From NCBI GenBank assembly GCA_014621425.1, contig JAANBB010000011.1:62001-126000 (forward strand): 64,000 bases of DNA, written 5' to 3'. Position numbers and translations under genes: made by a program. The stretch is from Cylindrodendrum hubeiense. Its lineage: Eukaryota > Ascomycota > Sordariomycetes > Hypocreales > Nectriaceae. Of this stretch, positions 21,166-33,598 are shown one piece after another (within the stretch, counting starts at the first letter, position 1; every line of letters begins with the position of its first letter). The notes beneath the pieces are model-generated. The model ran no database searches. It was not told the DNA's origin and saw only the letters and a program-made list of their open reading frames with translations.

Positions 21166-22339
21166 CTGATATTTTAAACCTTTTACGACTATATAATGGA
21201 AAGAACTCCATTCATTAATTTTTCATCCTCATCCAATACATCGATGCGTAATGGTATACCCCGTTCCGGACCAGGCGCTTGAGAACAGGAGGTCGTCCAG
21301 AAAAGCCGAGCCAGAACTTCAACAACCGCGACCTCAATATACACAAAAGGGAATGAAGACTCATCCACCTAAGTATTTGATCAAAGCAAATTAGGAAGGT
21401 TGGACGCTCTGTTAGCACTACCGAGGATTGCATCGAAGGAATCAACATTGTTCTGGTAGAGGCACTTTTGTCCAAAGCATGACTCTGGCCTTTCATTCAT
21501 TCTTGAAGGTTATTATATTATTATATCATTTTATTAATTATTCTCATGGATCTTAGCATGCCCCCTATCGATAACTTGACATGTGTCCTAAGATAAGAAG
21601 GATACAGAGCGATGACACCATCGCTTAGCATTGCTAGTTGTTTTAATGACAACTCCCTAAATCCGGACTGACAGATGCCTAAGCTATTCTAAACACCCGA
21701 TATACTACGAAAAATAGAAATATTATTACAGCTTTGAGGTGATAGTATGTTGATTGGGCTTTACCGTAATGAGCTGATATTGACGCTGACACCCCATTCA
21801 GGCCTCACGTGGTCCGCCGAACTAGGTTGCCGATTGCTGTAATGTTACAAGACGACGCTTGCTGTTTCTGCTAATTTCCATGGACGTAAGGGCATGAACT
21901 TGACCCCAGTAGGTGGTTAGGCCTCAATGGCACAATGTCTCCCGAGACATGATGGAGCAACCCCGTTTGAGAAGATGCAATGGGCCGATTTGTCATCGAG
22001 TGCTGCATTGGGCGCCGTGCTCTTCCTAAGCCTACGACAGCCGTCGCGGGGTCCAGCAGGAGAGGGTTGCGCCCGTTCCCATGCAGATAAGGCTCCAGGG
22101 GGCGGCCTCGTGTCCCCCTGGCAGTCTGGCTGTAGCGCCCACAGTGGGTGGCTGTAGTTATACCAATCGATGGCCAGGTCTCCGGACAGGGCTTCCAGAA
22201 GTACCTAGTTTGCTGACATTGACCGTGGGAATCTGGGAGCGAGAGCAGCCTCATCGGCGCCATCATGTCGGCGGTCTTCCTCCATCGAGGCCAAAACCAG
22301 TCAAGGTACTGCTGAGACCAGTGTCCAGGTTCTAGTCTC
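21166..22339. other. intergenic, AT-rich then GC-rich, no gene seen
   Basis: It begins with an AT-rich stretch (21505-21545) and continues into GC-rich sequence with no supported coding frame. A short palindrome around CGCCCACAGTGGGTGG lies near 22136. Confidence 0.5.
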
Positions 22340-23240
22340 TGGCCGTCAACTCCGGGCCGAGGCCAAAGGCTCGGGGAGCGAAGAATAAATTGGTGGGGAG
22401 ATGTGCTCGCGGGGATGGAACAAGAGCGACCCCGGCCGGACCGGTCGACATACTACTGTCGACATGCCCCGGTCGACGTACTTCGGGCGAAATACTCTGG
22501 ACTCGATCGGCGAGGCCCTAACGCCCCTCTCCCCTCCTCTCCCCTCCTCTCCCTCCCTGTCGCATAGCGGCGCTGGCGCCTGCTCCCGGGTCACACACAG
22601 CGGATTGTAGCGTGGAGGGGATTCCATGAATCACTAGCGTCGCCGTGGGCAATGTGTCCCAGATCGAGAAAACTACCTACCCAATTAGCGTGGGGCTTAT
22701 CCTGCTGCCAGGCTCCACCATCAGCCTTCGCCCCCTCAAGCTTCCAACGCGTCTTGCTACACCCTTCGATGTCTTCATGCACATCTCCAACCGGGCTGCT
22801 CCATCCATCCTATCTCGACTCTTCAGCGACCATGCTTCAACCGTTGCTCTCCACCGAGCTGCAGATTTTACCCGGAGCACACGTTTGCACACACATCTCA
22901 ATCTAACAAGTCGAGGTGAAGGAAACCGGCGCTGGCTATGGGCATTGCAGTTGTTTGTGGCTTCAAGTTACAAGCAGTCCTGGCGACCACTTTCGTCATC
23001 TTGACTGTCATATCCCGTTTCCATTGTTCTTGTTTTAAATGCTGCCTTTGCTCCCTACTCTTTCCTATTCGCATGGAAGTCCTCCACTTCCTATCACCTA
23101 ATACCGTGTACAGTATCGTCAAAGTCTATAAACACTTCGACCCCCAAACATACCTCCAATCTCCTCGAGACCAAACGATACGCGGTACTCTAGCCAATCT
23201 AAACACACACGATGGAGAGGCATGATCTTGCACATTTCGG
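22340..23240 (+). repeat. degenerate copy of the bZIP gene's upstream region
   Basis: By eye this block aligns in order with 31700-32640, the promoter and leader of the intact bZIP gene. Shared anchors include the motif ACCGTGTACAGTATCGTCA at 23103 and 32484, the stretch before it (TTGACTGTCATATCCCGTTT against TTGAGTTTCTTATCGCGTTT), and the CTCTCCACC run near 22848 and 32148. Similarity is patchy with many substitutions and gaps. The coding part of the bZIP gene is not recognisable after 23240, so only a decayed 5' portion remains. A C/T-rich run (22527-22558) lies inside. A computed alignment is lacking. Confidence 0.55.
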
Positions 23241-24989
23241 AGAACCGGCTTGAGCTTCGAATGGAGGGATGAGAGGAATACAGGAGGTAATAGCGCTGAC
23301 AAAACACACAGCACAACATCGACGCGATGGTGACACTGCATCGCATTGACACTCAATACTTTAGGATGGTAGCAAGATACCCCGACATCTTATTCTTGCA
23401 TTCGAGGGTTCTGCAGCACATGTGCTGCCTTCCATCCATGCAGTGAGGTCATACAATGTCATCGGGAAAGGATCGCCGATTCTCCAGGTGCTGGAAATCA
23501 TTGACCTTTCACTCCAGAACTTGGACTCAATATCAGAACCCGACGATCACTACAAGAGAAACCCATCCATACGCAAGGTTAATTGCAACTCTCGGCGCCC
23601 GCGACAACTGTTTCATTGGCATATTTCTTACGAAGATGGCTGCCGATCGAAACATCGTGGATCGCAACGTCGAGTGGCGGGCTTGAACCTGGTTCGAACA
23701 ACGACTGCGATTCGAGGACTATTTGTTTCCCAAACTGGTTCTTGCACGTGAAAAACGTACGCCCGCGTTCTGTCCATACCGGAATGAAACTGCTGCAAAA
23801 GGTGCTGCGTTATCAGGTTCTGCTTTTTTCAAGTAAAGCGCCAAGTTGTCTTCACCTATGCATACAATATCCATTCCCAGCCACGTATCAGCTTCCCGGC
23901 CTGCCAAACTGTATATACTTGTAGTTCTCAGCGATGCACAACTAGGTATTATCTTCAACAACTCCAGCTGGTTGATGCCATTCCACCGGATATCGTCTCG
24001 CTTTTAGGGCAGAAGATCTCACACTTGTTGCTCGAGGGCTCGCTGAGGTAATGACCAATGTCGATTCATGTAGACCTTCTTCTTTGCGTAACTGTGAAGT
24101 TAAGATGACCGTGTACAATTGCGCGTCAACATGTGGCTTGAGCTACGGTGGCAAGAGGCCTGCCCCTGGGAAGACAAAGGACAACACCACATGCGAGATT
24201 TAATAGTTCTCATGCCGAAACTCGCTGAACGTTGCGAACTCTGATGTGCTCGGATAGGATGAAGTCTACGTTGGTTTGTTTCGGGTATCTGCCAGACTCC
24301 TGTCTGGTCTTTGGAGCCTGCGTCCAAGAAGCGATCCATAGGACCTACGTTTATGATAAGGTCACAGTGGGGGTCGGTGGCAATTGTACAGGTATGGAAA
24401 ATCTTGAAGCATCATTGTAGTTCGATTTCGTTGACTTGTAGGCGTTCGTGATGGATCGAGGGTTTCGGAAAAAGGGTCGCTCTGTTTCAGGGTCGTGAAG
24501 AGTCGGCCGCGATGATGTTTGGTATGTGATGGTGCTGGTTATGGGCTGCAGCTGCTGGTAGTTATCAATTTGCCCAGGTTTTCTTGCTTCACGCGATTTA
24601 GCTTGGAAGACTGGAAGGGTATTCCGGTACGCGTCGTCGAACAGGCTACGCGTATTGGGATTTCTCAGGAGCCAGAAGATAACAGCTAATCTCAGGGCAC
24701 GCCTTGCATTGAGATCGTATTGGAAAGTCGGGGGGACAGTGGTAGCTTTGGCCTGCGAGAGTCGCATTGTGTGATGGAACTGCAAAGGTCAAGGATAAGA
24801 TTGTACAAGAAGACTGCGGTGGGTTATGGTTCACCTACCTTGCACATGACGAGCCAGATGTCACGCTGAAGCTGTGAATGGAAACTTCATAACAGTAGAG
24901 GTTGCACAAGGGCAGAGATCCCTCAATGAGCCCATATTCCCTGCACAACGCTTGCATGTGCCATGGTGGGAAAGAAAACTCTGCTTCTG
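23241..24989. other. gene-poor stretch, no supported gene
   Basis: A minus-strand frame of about 140 codons (24351-24785) is the longest, with no recognised domain. It may be an exon or chance. No RNA gene was found. Confidence 0.4.
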
Positions 24990-27430
24990 TTGGCTGAATC
25001 CACCAGGGGCACCCTCTCGGACACAGTTCCGTGACAATTTCGCCCCGCAGCTAAAAGCCTCAGCCCCTTATCAACGCTCCATCCCGTCCACAGGTTTGGG
25101 CACAAAGAGCAGCCCAGGTTTGGGCACAGGGAGCGACACAGGGGGCGTCCGGAGTTATCCATCCAGGGAGATGAAGCAAATTTCATTGTATCGGTGCAGC
25201 TCTACCTCTGCGTGTCGATGGCTGGTTGAAGCTTCCCACCTGTTCATCGGCCGCACCCACTGCCCAGTAGCGCCATAGGAATGGGAGTGCTGATCTAGGC
25301 GCAGCTCTCGGCTCCAAGCCCCTTTACAAAGATGTCCAACTTGGCCTTCAGGCTTGATTCTCATGTTTGGAAGGTCGGATTTGTTCCCGTGGAACCGAGT
25401 GGCAGGTTGAATGTTATCTGTCTCACGCCCAGGGGTCGATGCTGGCTGCCAGGTGATATCCTACGAATCGGCCGGTGAAATCCCTGATGCATTCATTGGG
25501 CTGTTTACCAAGTCTCCGCCGTGCTTGTTGACCAGTTGCAGAAGGTGGCGGAGATAGCACCTAGAAATGCTTTCTCGTTTTCTTCAAAAGCAATACAGAG
25601 ATGTTTGCATTGCAGCTGGAAAATGACAACGAGGTACGAGGAGGGGGATCAAATCAGCCCTGCTGGAAGAGAGAGACTCAGGCTCAGGAGCCCAGGGCAA
25701 CACCACACTGCAACGCGCCGAGACATGGCCGAGAGGTCGTGAACGAGAGGTGGAGGGAGGTTTTTGGACTCATTTAATATTGTATTTTGCGGTATATTTC
25801 GGTCAAATAGGAGTCGATGAGGGTCTTGGAGGATGATCCATGGGCTATGCAGCAATGCTTCCATGACGGAAACGAGGATGAAGGAATGGCTTGCCAGCTT
25901 GTGAAGGGGGCGCCTCTAGATTGTCAGAAAAGCCAACTGTCAGTCTACCAGCCTCGTGATGCTAAAGCCACTGAATGGATATTACCCGTCACGGACGGCG
26001 ACAGAAATAACACCATGTGCCGGCACCGGGAGGGTTGCTAGTGCAGGTTCTAATACCAGTCTCTTCCGTACGCCCGAGACCAGAGTAACGAGGCGGTGGG
26101 TGCGTGTGCTCCTGACCTAGCTGATGCAAAAGGAAGCACGATAATCGAATCAATAATTTGGATATCGCCCCTGCGTAACGCTGGAGTCTGGCAACATAGA
26201 AAAGTGACGACTCGATGACGCCACTTATAAGGTTCGGTCAAAGATTGGAAGAGTGAAAGACGGGCAGCTCGTCTCTCATACAGCGGGTTGGGTTCGGGGT
26301 GCGCGTGAGGGTGCGCTGGGCATGAACTCGATGCTTGACTGTTGAGCATGCGATAGCAGGTGGGACTGCGGATGGGACTGCGATTTGTACTCGATTTACG
26401 GTTAAAGTCACATTGCCACTCTTGGTTTCCAGGTCATCTGTCATCTTCCCTCTTCTCGACTCTCCTACGTAGCACACGTACGTATGACGACCATGGTACA
26501 GGGGCAAAGGGCCTCACCAATCACAAATCCCAGTGGCTGCATTCTTGGCTCGCTAGCCAGGGTTCATCCAAGCACCCTTCTCTGTTATCCTTCCGAGCGC
26601 CGCAAGCCTCCAATGCGAGCTCTCCGGATCTGTCCCACCAGTTACAAAAAAACAGCTGGGGGGGACATCAGCGCTCACCCAAGTCAGATTAGGTGAGAGA
26701 AGACGTCTTTTCAATTCTGCGCGCTACAAAAATCTACCTCGAATAGCTCACAACCACACCGTGGCTGCTATTGCCGCAGGTTTTTATGCGTCAATCGGCA
26801 TCTGCAAGGATTGTGTGGGGCGAAATACAGAGGTGAGCTTACGACACTCAAAGAGATGAACCATGTCTTCTACTCGTCGTGGCCGAGTGAGCGCCCCGGC
26901 ATTTCCTTTGCTACGAATGTCCTCATCCACAGGACCGCTATAGCATTCCACAAAACAGCAGCAGTGATAGCGTAGTCTTCCATCCCATGGATTTCGACGC
27001 GTTGGAGCTTGCCACAATGCCCATGGGTTCAACGGGCAATTATTTTGTAACAGTATTAAATTAAATTCCACCCGCCCGCTCTGCTTCCAAGTCTGGGACC
27101 CATAAGAAATCTGCTACGGGCCGGGCTGCTTCGTCTGTTGCATCGATGGCCTTTCGTTGTCGGGCATTTGGCTGTCTCGGTCAATACTCCTTACCATCTA
27201 TCCCCACGTGTTCGTCCAGATCCTCCTTGCTTCGACCAGAGTGATTCCAGAACGCACCTCTATTCGTATGCTCGAGTTATCTTTAATTCCATCACTACAA
27301 GTCGCCAAGTTCAGAATGACGAGACACGACGACCCCAGAAACCTCTCAAAGCTCCCGACCGATCGCGACTGCGACCTCCTAGCAATCCCAAGAATTACGC
27401 GTCATCAAGCCACATCATCTGAATAACGAC
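24990..27430. repeat. dispersed duplicated block, copy A
   Basis: This block resembles 28290-30420 in the same orientation and order. Matching anchors include GCAGCTAAAAGCC at 25048 with ACAACTAAAAGCC near 28332, and the AAGTCTCCGCCGTGCTTGTTG segment near 25510 with AAGCCTCTGCGTACATGTTG near 28722. Another pair is the GACATGG region near 25726 with that near 28922, and the CTCCCGACCGATCGCGAC segment near 27350 with TTCCCGACCAGTCGCGAC near 30197. Divergence is high and no intact gene is left in either copy. A two-unit 24-bp repeat starting AGGTTTGGGCACA is at 25091-25138. Confidence 0.5.
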
Positions 27431-27724
27431 TGAGAGAGGGCCTTAGCATTCTATAATCCCTTCTCTCTCTCCTAAGCCGATGGGGTCGAACCGCCTTGTC
27501 CTGCGTAGTGTCCTCCTGCCGACACGATTGACGAAGGAGCCTCCCACCAATTCACGGTTTTGGCAGGGTCACCAAGGCTGAATCATCTTCTCTCCATATA
27601 CTTAATGAAGTTCTTCGTAGAAGGCTCTGTCCGTCGGCCGATTAGGTACAACGGCATCAAGTATCTTCAGTCTGCACGCCTTAGCAACCGGGGCTTGAGA
27701 AGGGATGCTGAAGAGTCTCGCTAC

Positions 27725-27976
27725 CTAGACTCCGTCTTGGCTTTCTACGCCGTCGTCATTCTTCAACCGATGCCGATGCTGCGCGTTCTCGCAGTTCACA
27801 TGGGCCGCAATGATACTTTTGAGATATTCAATCTCGTCTTGAAGCTCGCGAATGCTGGTCATAAGTGCTGCATTCTCCCGTGTCATCCTTTCTGAGTAGG
27901 TTGGTTGACCATCATTTTTCATTCCCGCCGGTGGCAAAATCTTCGCACTGTCGTATTCGACTGGCTCCTCCGACAT
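27725..27976 (-). CDS. small leucine-zipper-like protein or bZIP remnant
   Basis: An ATG-started frame of 83 codons. Residues about 25-60 (RMTRENAALMTSIRELQDEI and EYLKSIIAAHVNC) have the heptad spacing and the cysteine-containing end of fungal bZIP zippers. The basic DNA-binding region that should precede the zipper is absent, and no upstream exon supplying it was found. It may be a truncated bZIP gene, a zipper-only inhibitor, or a chance frame. The setting, between duplicated blocks near an intact bZIP gene, favours a remnant. Confidence 0.35.
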   Translation of the reverse strand: MSEEPVEYDSAKILPPAGMKNDGQPTYSERMTRENAALMTSIRELQDEIEYLKSIIAAHVNCENAQHRHRLKNDDGVESQDGV

Positions 27977-28289
27977 CACGCTGGTTTTGCTATTCCTGAT
28001 ATGTGAAGCGAAGTGTGAATGAAGGTTGGGAGTAGTGTAACAGAGGGACTGTGATGAACTGAATTACCTGCCACATACAAGACAAGTTAGTCGAAGGATA
28101 GAAACTGAAGTATTGTGAAGCTGATACTATTGGGAGGGAAACTGGCTTTCCCTCCCTCCTGTACTCTTTTGGTATGCTGGGCATCGACCCATCGAGCAGA
28201 CACGATACTTCCCGAAGCCATAATTGGTTAAATTAAAACACCACACCTTGTCGCTTTACTGAACGCTGATCCCACTGGCTAGGATCCAA

Positions 28290-30420
28290 CGGGAGCTGAC
28301 CCCAACAGTACCCGGTAAATGATTCCGCGCCACAACTAAAAGCCGCATTCCATTTCAATACTCCCCGCAGTTCCATGGGAGTGGCACGACGACCGGACCC
28401 TTTCCTCCGGAGAGGCGATCTAATTTGTAGCGATCACATTAAATTGGCAATGTCTGTTCGCTGAGAATGGGGAATACCGGCGGCTATCAGCTCTCACCTG
28501 GAGCTGGAGTGTCATCGGGTTCGTGCCCAAGGGCTGAAGCTAGCCTCGGTTGGTTCGGCGGATGAGTGATCCACACCCGTCTGCGTTAAAGGAGATTTCA
28601 TAAGAAGAAACAACGGGTGGAAACAATGGTTGGAACCATTCATGTGATTCTCCATGATGTGACTAGGTTAGTCTCGGTGTCATTTTTGTCTCTGGTTGAT
28701 GCATCCATTAGACTGTCTGCCAAGCCTCTGCGTACATGTTGGCCGATTGCAGGAAAGGAGGCGGCAGTGGAGAACCAATAGCTGTGCTTCTTTGGTCCTA
28801 CCTACTCACAAACATTGCCATTGCAAACTAGCGATGACGGCGAGGTACAGCGAAGGGTGAAGTTGGGTGTGCATGAGAGAGACCTAAGGGGTCGGGGGCC
28901 TCACCACACCGTAGCGCACTGAGACATGGTGGAGGGGAAGTCTCAGACGTAGAGATTATTAAACCTTTCGGCTTTCATTTGCTACACTTCTTTGTGCGCG
29001 CAACTTCGTCCAAGGCTGTAGTGAGATGGCCGAGAGAGGATGATCCCTGTCTGTGCGATGTAGCCAGGCTTTGCAATGCCAATGGGCATTGAAGTAGAAC
29101 CTTGCTAGCTTGTGAGAGGGCGTGCCGCTAAACTGCAACAATGCCAGATTTCACTACGTAGTCTCTCATGGCTTCGACCTGCAGGGTCCCTCTCTATGAC
29201 TAGACAGTGCTGCCCATTATTGATGGCGACTTGACATCACTACGTGCCAGCAAGAGGGCATGTTTTGTATTTCCAGTCTTAATTCCGTTGTCTTCTTTGC
29301 AGCCTTGATCGAGATACGTGCTGCTGGGACTTCTTGACTCTGGAGACTGGCTTTGTATTTAAAGCTCGCTGGTGCGGTGGAAGTACGAGAAATTCGAAAC
29401 GAGAACCTGGGCAATGCCCGCAAAGTCTGGGGTTCGGGGGTAATGTAAACTCACCATATGGATGGTTGTCAGAGCGGAAGATAGGCATATAGTCTGTTAT
29501 CCAGGAGAATGGAGCGCGGTATGCACCAACATGAATGTTTGGATTGTTGAACGGGGGAGGGGTAATCAACCTCCTTGTCCCAGCATGTACAAGTACGTAC
29601 TGGGTTGACAACTTGACACTCCGACATCCCCAGCGCCAATGCCCCCCTGACCGCGACAGCATGCCCCGCGCAATCCGTCATTTCCTTACGGACTAGTGTC
29701 GCCCCCTTTGCTTCCAGCCCCGTCATTTGTCGTCTCGTACTCTTGTAACGGAGTACTCGCCCCTGCATATATCACACTAATGCATGGGAACCATTTTTCA
29801 GAAGGCTTCGTGCTCTAGTTTCCTTTTTTATTGCGAGCTAATAGGTATAGGGCTGCGATTGAGCTAGTCAATCGCGGTGATGTCAGGGTTCCAATGTTGG
29901 CAATCAGGCTAGCCTCGACGAGTACACCATTCATCCATGAGGCCTTCTTTCACTGTCTTCCATCTCTGGGTGCGTCCAGGAATCTGTTTCGAGCAGGTCT
30001 ATCGGCCTAGCTTAGCCTTTTACTCTAGTACATTCCGCTACCCGAGTCGCTACTTTTAGCCATCCATTGTCACATGTTTGTCCAACCCCGTTTCAGAAGT
30101 CATCCATATTCGCGTAACTGGGCTACTTCGGATCTTTCTCCCCGAATTGGCCTTAATCCCATCAACACACGCGGCAATCCTTGAAGATTCTCATAGTTCC
30201 CGACCAGTCGCGACCAGGGCCTCACAGCAAACTCACGTATGTCGTTCGTCGCTTCATCAAGCCGAAAGCCGACCCTATTAGTGAGAGGTTTAAGTTGCGA
30301 ATGGTTGTCACTGCCTCGCATATGGCACCCAAATTCATTGAGAATGCCGATCTGGATGAGGTGGCATTTACAATCCGAATGTTCCAGGAGCCGCATCCTA
30401 AGCTAAGTTCGTAGACCTCT
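28290..30420. repeat. dispersed duplicated block, copy B
   Basis: This is the partner of the block at 24990-27430, same orientation, with the anchors listed there. No intact coding frame is left. The copies differ by many substitutions and small gaps of both transition and transversion type. The duplication is therefore old and does not look like pure C-to-T repeat-induced mutation, although I could not count changes. Confidence 0.5.
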
Positions 30421-31699
30421 CGGTCCAGGTTGGCTGTGTAGCCAATCAGGTCAGAGTGGGCTTGCTTTTTATCCCGCGTCTCAAACTTAAGGTTCTCGGC
30501 CTTAGTCTTTGCATTGACTGGTTTCTTTTAGACGCATCCAGGTTCTGACATGTAGTCGTTGTGTAAGGGCATCGCATCGTTGCGTTAAGGGAGGTTCTCC
30601 TTGTGACTATTGCTTTGTAACTTTTGTTGAGTTTCTACCACTGTCTCTCGCTCGTATATGAGTTTAATCATCTTAAGGGGTATTATGGCGTTTGCAGGTT
30701 CAGGTTACAGCAGGGGTATGCTAAAAGTGATGGCCGTTAACTCGTCTTTGCTGATAAGTATTCCACTCAAGGTTCTTCGCCCGTCGCATCAGAATGCCGG
30801 ATTTTGAACAATGCCGTTATACTGGATTGATTCAGGAAAGACAGGATAAAGGATATGTCGACTCCTTTCAATCGAGTCAACCTTGGCAAGACTTGCATTC
30901 CCTTATCTCCGATCAAATCACGAGCCTGTCTTCCTCTATCACACAGGGAGAGCTCAATTGAGATAGTTGCTGATCATCATACAAGTCACGCCGCTAGGGT
31001 TGTGGTCAAAAGCTCAAGCAGAAATACGAATGCAGTGAGAAATAATAACAAACCATGTCCAAATTCTGCCTCGGGGCCGTCAGTTTCTGTCCGTTTATAT
31101 TGTGTGTTTGATTCGGATAAATTACAGTCCTCAGGCAAGTCCTTCCCATTCTACCAGGGACTATTCGTAAGCTGCGGACTACCCATGTTGACGTATGGTC
31201 TTTGACAATTGTCCTGACTTGACGGACTGTCCGGTGGTAGCTTATTAGTTAATCCGATCGACAAGGCTAGTCCGAATGACCGAGGATTCGGTATAAAGTG
31301 CTTCTCAATGACGGAGGAGCTAAGACCGCTACCAAGTAGAGATGAAGAAGTCATGTGTAGATTGCAGGTAGGAGGCGTTAATGCTCCTAAGGCCACCCCG
31401 ATATTGGAATAATACTGAGAATAATAAATTAGTAATGCCATACTCTTGAGGTCGAAGTCGTCCGAGGGAGTGCTGAAACCCAGGGGCTCAGGCGTTGATG
31501 TCGGGCCTTCGACTGCGGGGACTGGGCCAGAAATATAAGTGCAGGAAAACAACATGGGCAATCGCCACATCATGATTCTATCTGTGGGACACGTGACCTT
31601 TTCGTCGAGAGGTCGCGGGCCGACTTGGATGGGGGAATAGACTATTTTGGATTGATGATTCACGCAGCGTTACAACTGCTATTTGCGACTGCGTGATCG
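30421..31699. other. gene-poor stretch, no supported gene
   Basis: Frames of 116 codons (+, 30855) and 170 codons (-, 31151-31663) exist but show no domain, signal peptide or splice structure that supports a gene. Confidence 0.4.
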
Positions 31700-32175
31700 C
31701 CGTCTAGATGGATGATGATGATTGCGGCGTTGCGCCCTCGCGGCTGCGATGCCCGAATCCCTCTCCATTAGTCATCGCGGCCGGGCCGACCTGTTTGGTC
31801 TGGGAGCATCGGGGGGGCGGAGAGGTGAAGCCTGCGAGGAGGATGCATCTGTACTACGTACCCTCGCGGGTGAAGAAAGATGGGACCCTACAGACGCGCC
31901 CCCCCCTCATCCCTTGTCGCTTAGTGGCTCTGGCGCCGCCTCTCACGTCGCAGCGATTAGCGGCATGCGGGATGGTTCTATTCCATTCTATTCCAGATAC
32001 CATCCGGTAACGTGGATGTTTTATGTCCGGCTCCGAGATGAGCTGTTCCCGCCTCGATAGTCCCACACGTGTCTCTGCTAGCCATGTCCTCATGCATATC
32101 CCCCGCCATGTTGCTGCATCCCTTCTTTCGACTGTCTAGCTCCGTGGCTCTCCACCACCAAGCAGTGGGTTCCAT

Positions 32176-32229
32176 CCACCTACGGGACACGCTCCACCTG
32201 CGGGACACGTTCCACCTGCGGAACACATT
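32176..32229 (+). repeat. three 18-bp tandem repeats in the bZIP leader region
   Basis: Three units begin CCACCTACGGGACACGCT, CCACCTGCGGGACACGTT and CCACCTGCGGAACACATT, end to end. They lie about 400 bp before the bZIP start codon and have no equivalent in the decayed copy at 22.3-23.2 kb. Each contains an ACAC core that could bind a regulator; no function is known. Confidence 0.8.
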
Positions 32230-32620
32230 CCCACGTCTCCTTCTGACCAGTCGAGACGAAGGAAAGGCTGGCTCGAACCGCGGGAATTGCCTGTCATCTG
32301 TGCGAGCAGCCCCTGTTCTTAGGCACCTGATGATCCCTGGCCTCTATTGTCTCGGGTTCCACCGCCAAGGCGGTCGGCCACTTTCATCATTTTGAGTTTC
32401 TTATCGCGTTTCCATCAAGTCAAATACTGATCTCATCCTCCACATTTACTTATTCCAAGTTCTTTCCTTGGTCTTACTCAGCACCGTGTACAGTATCGTC
32501 AATCCACGAACACTCCGACCCCCGAAAAACCATCGGATCTCCTGGGAGCGATTCACTACGCGGCATACCAGCCAATCCGAAACACAAGATCGAGACCCAC
32601 AACTTTGCAGAACAGGGGAG

Positions 32621-33598
32621 ATGGCTTCGACATTTTCGTCACCCGTCTCTCGCTCCCACGGGGATAGAGCCGAAGAGTCGTATCCTGCACAGTATATCTC
32701 CGTTGATGAGGGAGCCTTCGACGAGAACAACAGCCTCCTAGGCGAGCCGACTGCTTGCACCCTTAATATTCCTTCGAATTTCCCTTTGGAGCAGTGGTGG
32801 TCAGCGGATCAGTCTATGCTGTTCTATCTCAGTCCGGGTGGGGAGGATTTCACGCCTGCCTTCGAACAGCCCGATTTCGTGCCCGATGGATACGCGTGTG
32901 ACTACCATGCCGACGTTCTCGGCTGTTTGAGTTGCCCGAGCACCGTTACTGAGTGCACTGCCGCGCCCTCTATCACCGATCAGATAATGAACGAAAAATC
33001 TCCAGCCTCTAGTACCTCGCGTCAGCCATCACGAACCGAAGACGAACCTCTACGCCACCCTGACGCACACCCCTCTCCACAATCTACCCAGCGAAGCGAA
33101 GCTCCTGATTTAGAGGGCGAGACAAGCTCGCGACAGGATTTGGAGTATTACACAAGCCATCACGATGGCAGTAGCAACGGGACTTGGAATGGCGAAAACC
33201 ATAAGACACACTATGCCGACATCCGTATCAGCAACAAGGACACCAAGAACGACAACCCCGGGAAGAATAGCGAGGACTACAATGTAATGAACAGCGAAGA
33301 AGTTCCTGCTAGCCTATCCTCAGGCAAAGATAGCAACCAAACTGAATATATTCGACAACGAAATCGAATCGCATCCAATAAGCTCCGAGCCAAAAAAAGA
33401 GAAGATACATCCAAACTGAAGTCCGACAAGGAGGACATGGAACAAGTCAACCGCGACTTGCGGAGCCAGGTCACTGACCTTGCCAACGAGGTGTACCAGC
33501 TCAAGATGCAGCTTCTACAAAACACCGACTGTGGCTGTGCTTTGATCCAAAACTACGTTGCCCACGAAGCCGAGCGATACATCCACCTTAAGGATTGA
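32621..33598 (+). CDS. bZIP transcription factor
   Basis: An intronless 325-residue protein starting at the first ATG of the frame (MASTFSS). Residues to about 235 are polar, acidic and low in order, rich in Ser, Asp and Asn, as in activation regions. The basic region is at about 241-262: RQRNRIASNKLRAKKRED has the N-x(3)-S-x(3)-R core of bZIP DNA-contact helices. The zipper follows with spaced hydrophobic residues (MEQVNRDLRSQV, ANEVYQLKMQLL) and ends in NTDCGCALIQNYV, a C-terminal mark of Atf/CRE-type fungal bZIPs. It is a nuclear DNA-binding protein. Decayed relatives lie at 22.3 kb (promoter only) and 36.7 kb (zipper only), so it is the surviving member of a locally duplicated family. Confidence 0.85.
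   Translation: MASTFSSPVSRSHGDRAEESYPAQYISVDEGAFDENNSLLGEPTACTLNIPSNFPLEQWWSADQSMLFYLSPGGEDFTPAFEQPDFVPDGYACDYHADVLGCLSCPSTVTECTAAPSITDQIMNEKSPASSTSRQPSRTEDEPLRHPDAHPSPQSTQRSEAPDLEGETSSRQDLEYYTSHHDGSSNGTWNGENHKTHYADIRISNKDTKNDNPGKNSEDYNVMNSEEVPASLSSGKDSNQTEYIRQRNRIASNKLRAKKREDTSKLKSDKEDMEQVNRDLRSQVTDLANEVYQLKMQLLQNTDCGCALIQNYVAHEAERYIHLKD

Noticed and set aside
31151..31663. Minus-strand frame of 170 codons
   Set aside because: No recognisable domain, no splice structure and no matching frame in the neighbouring duplicated blocks.
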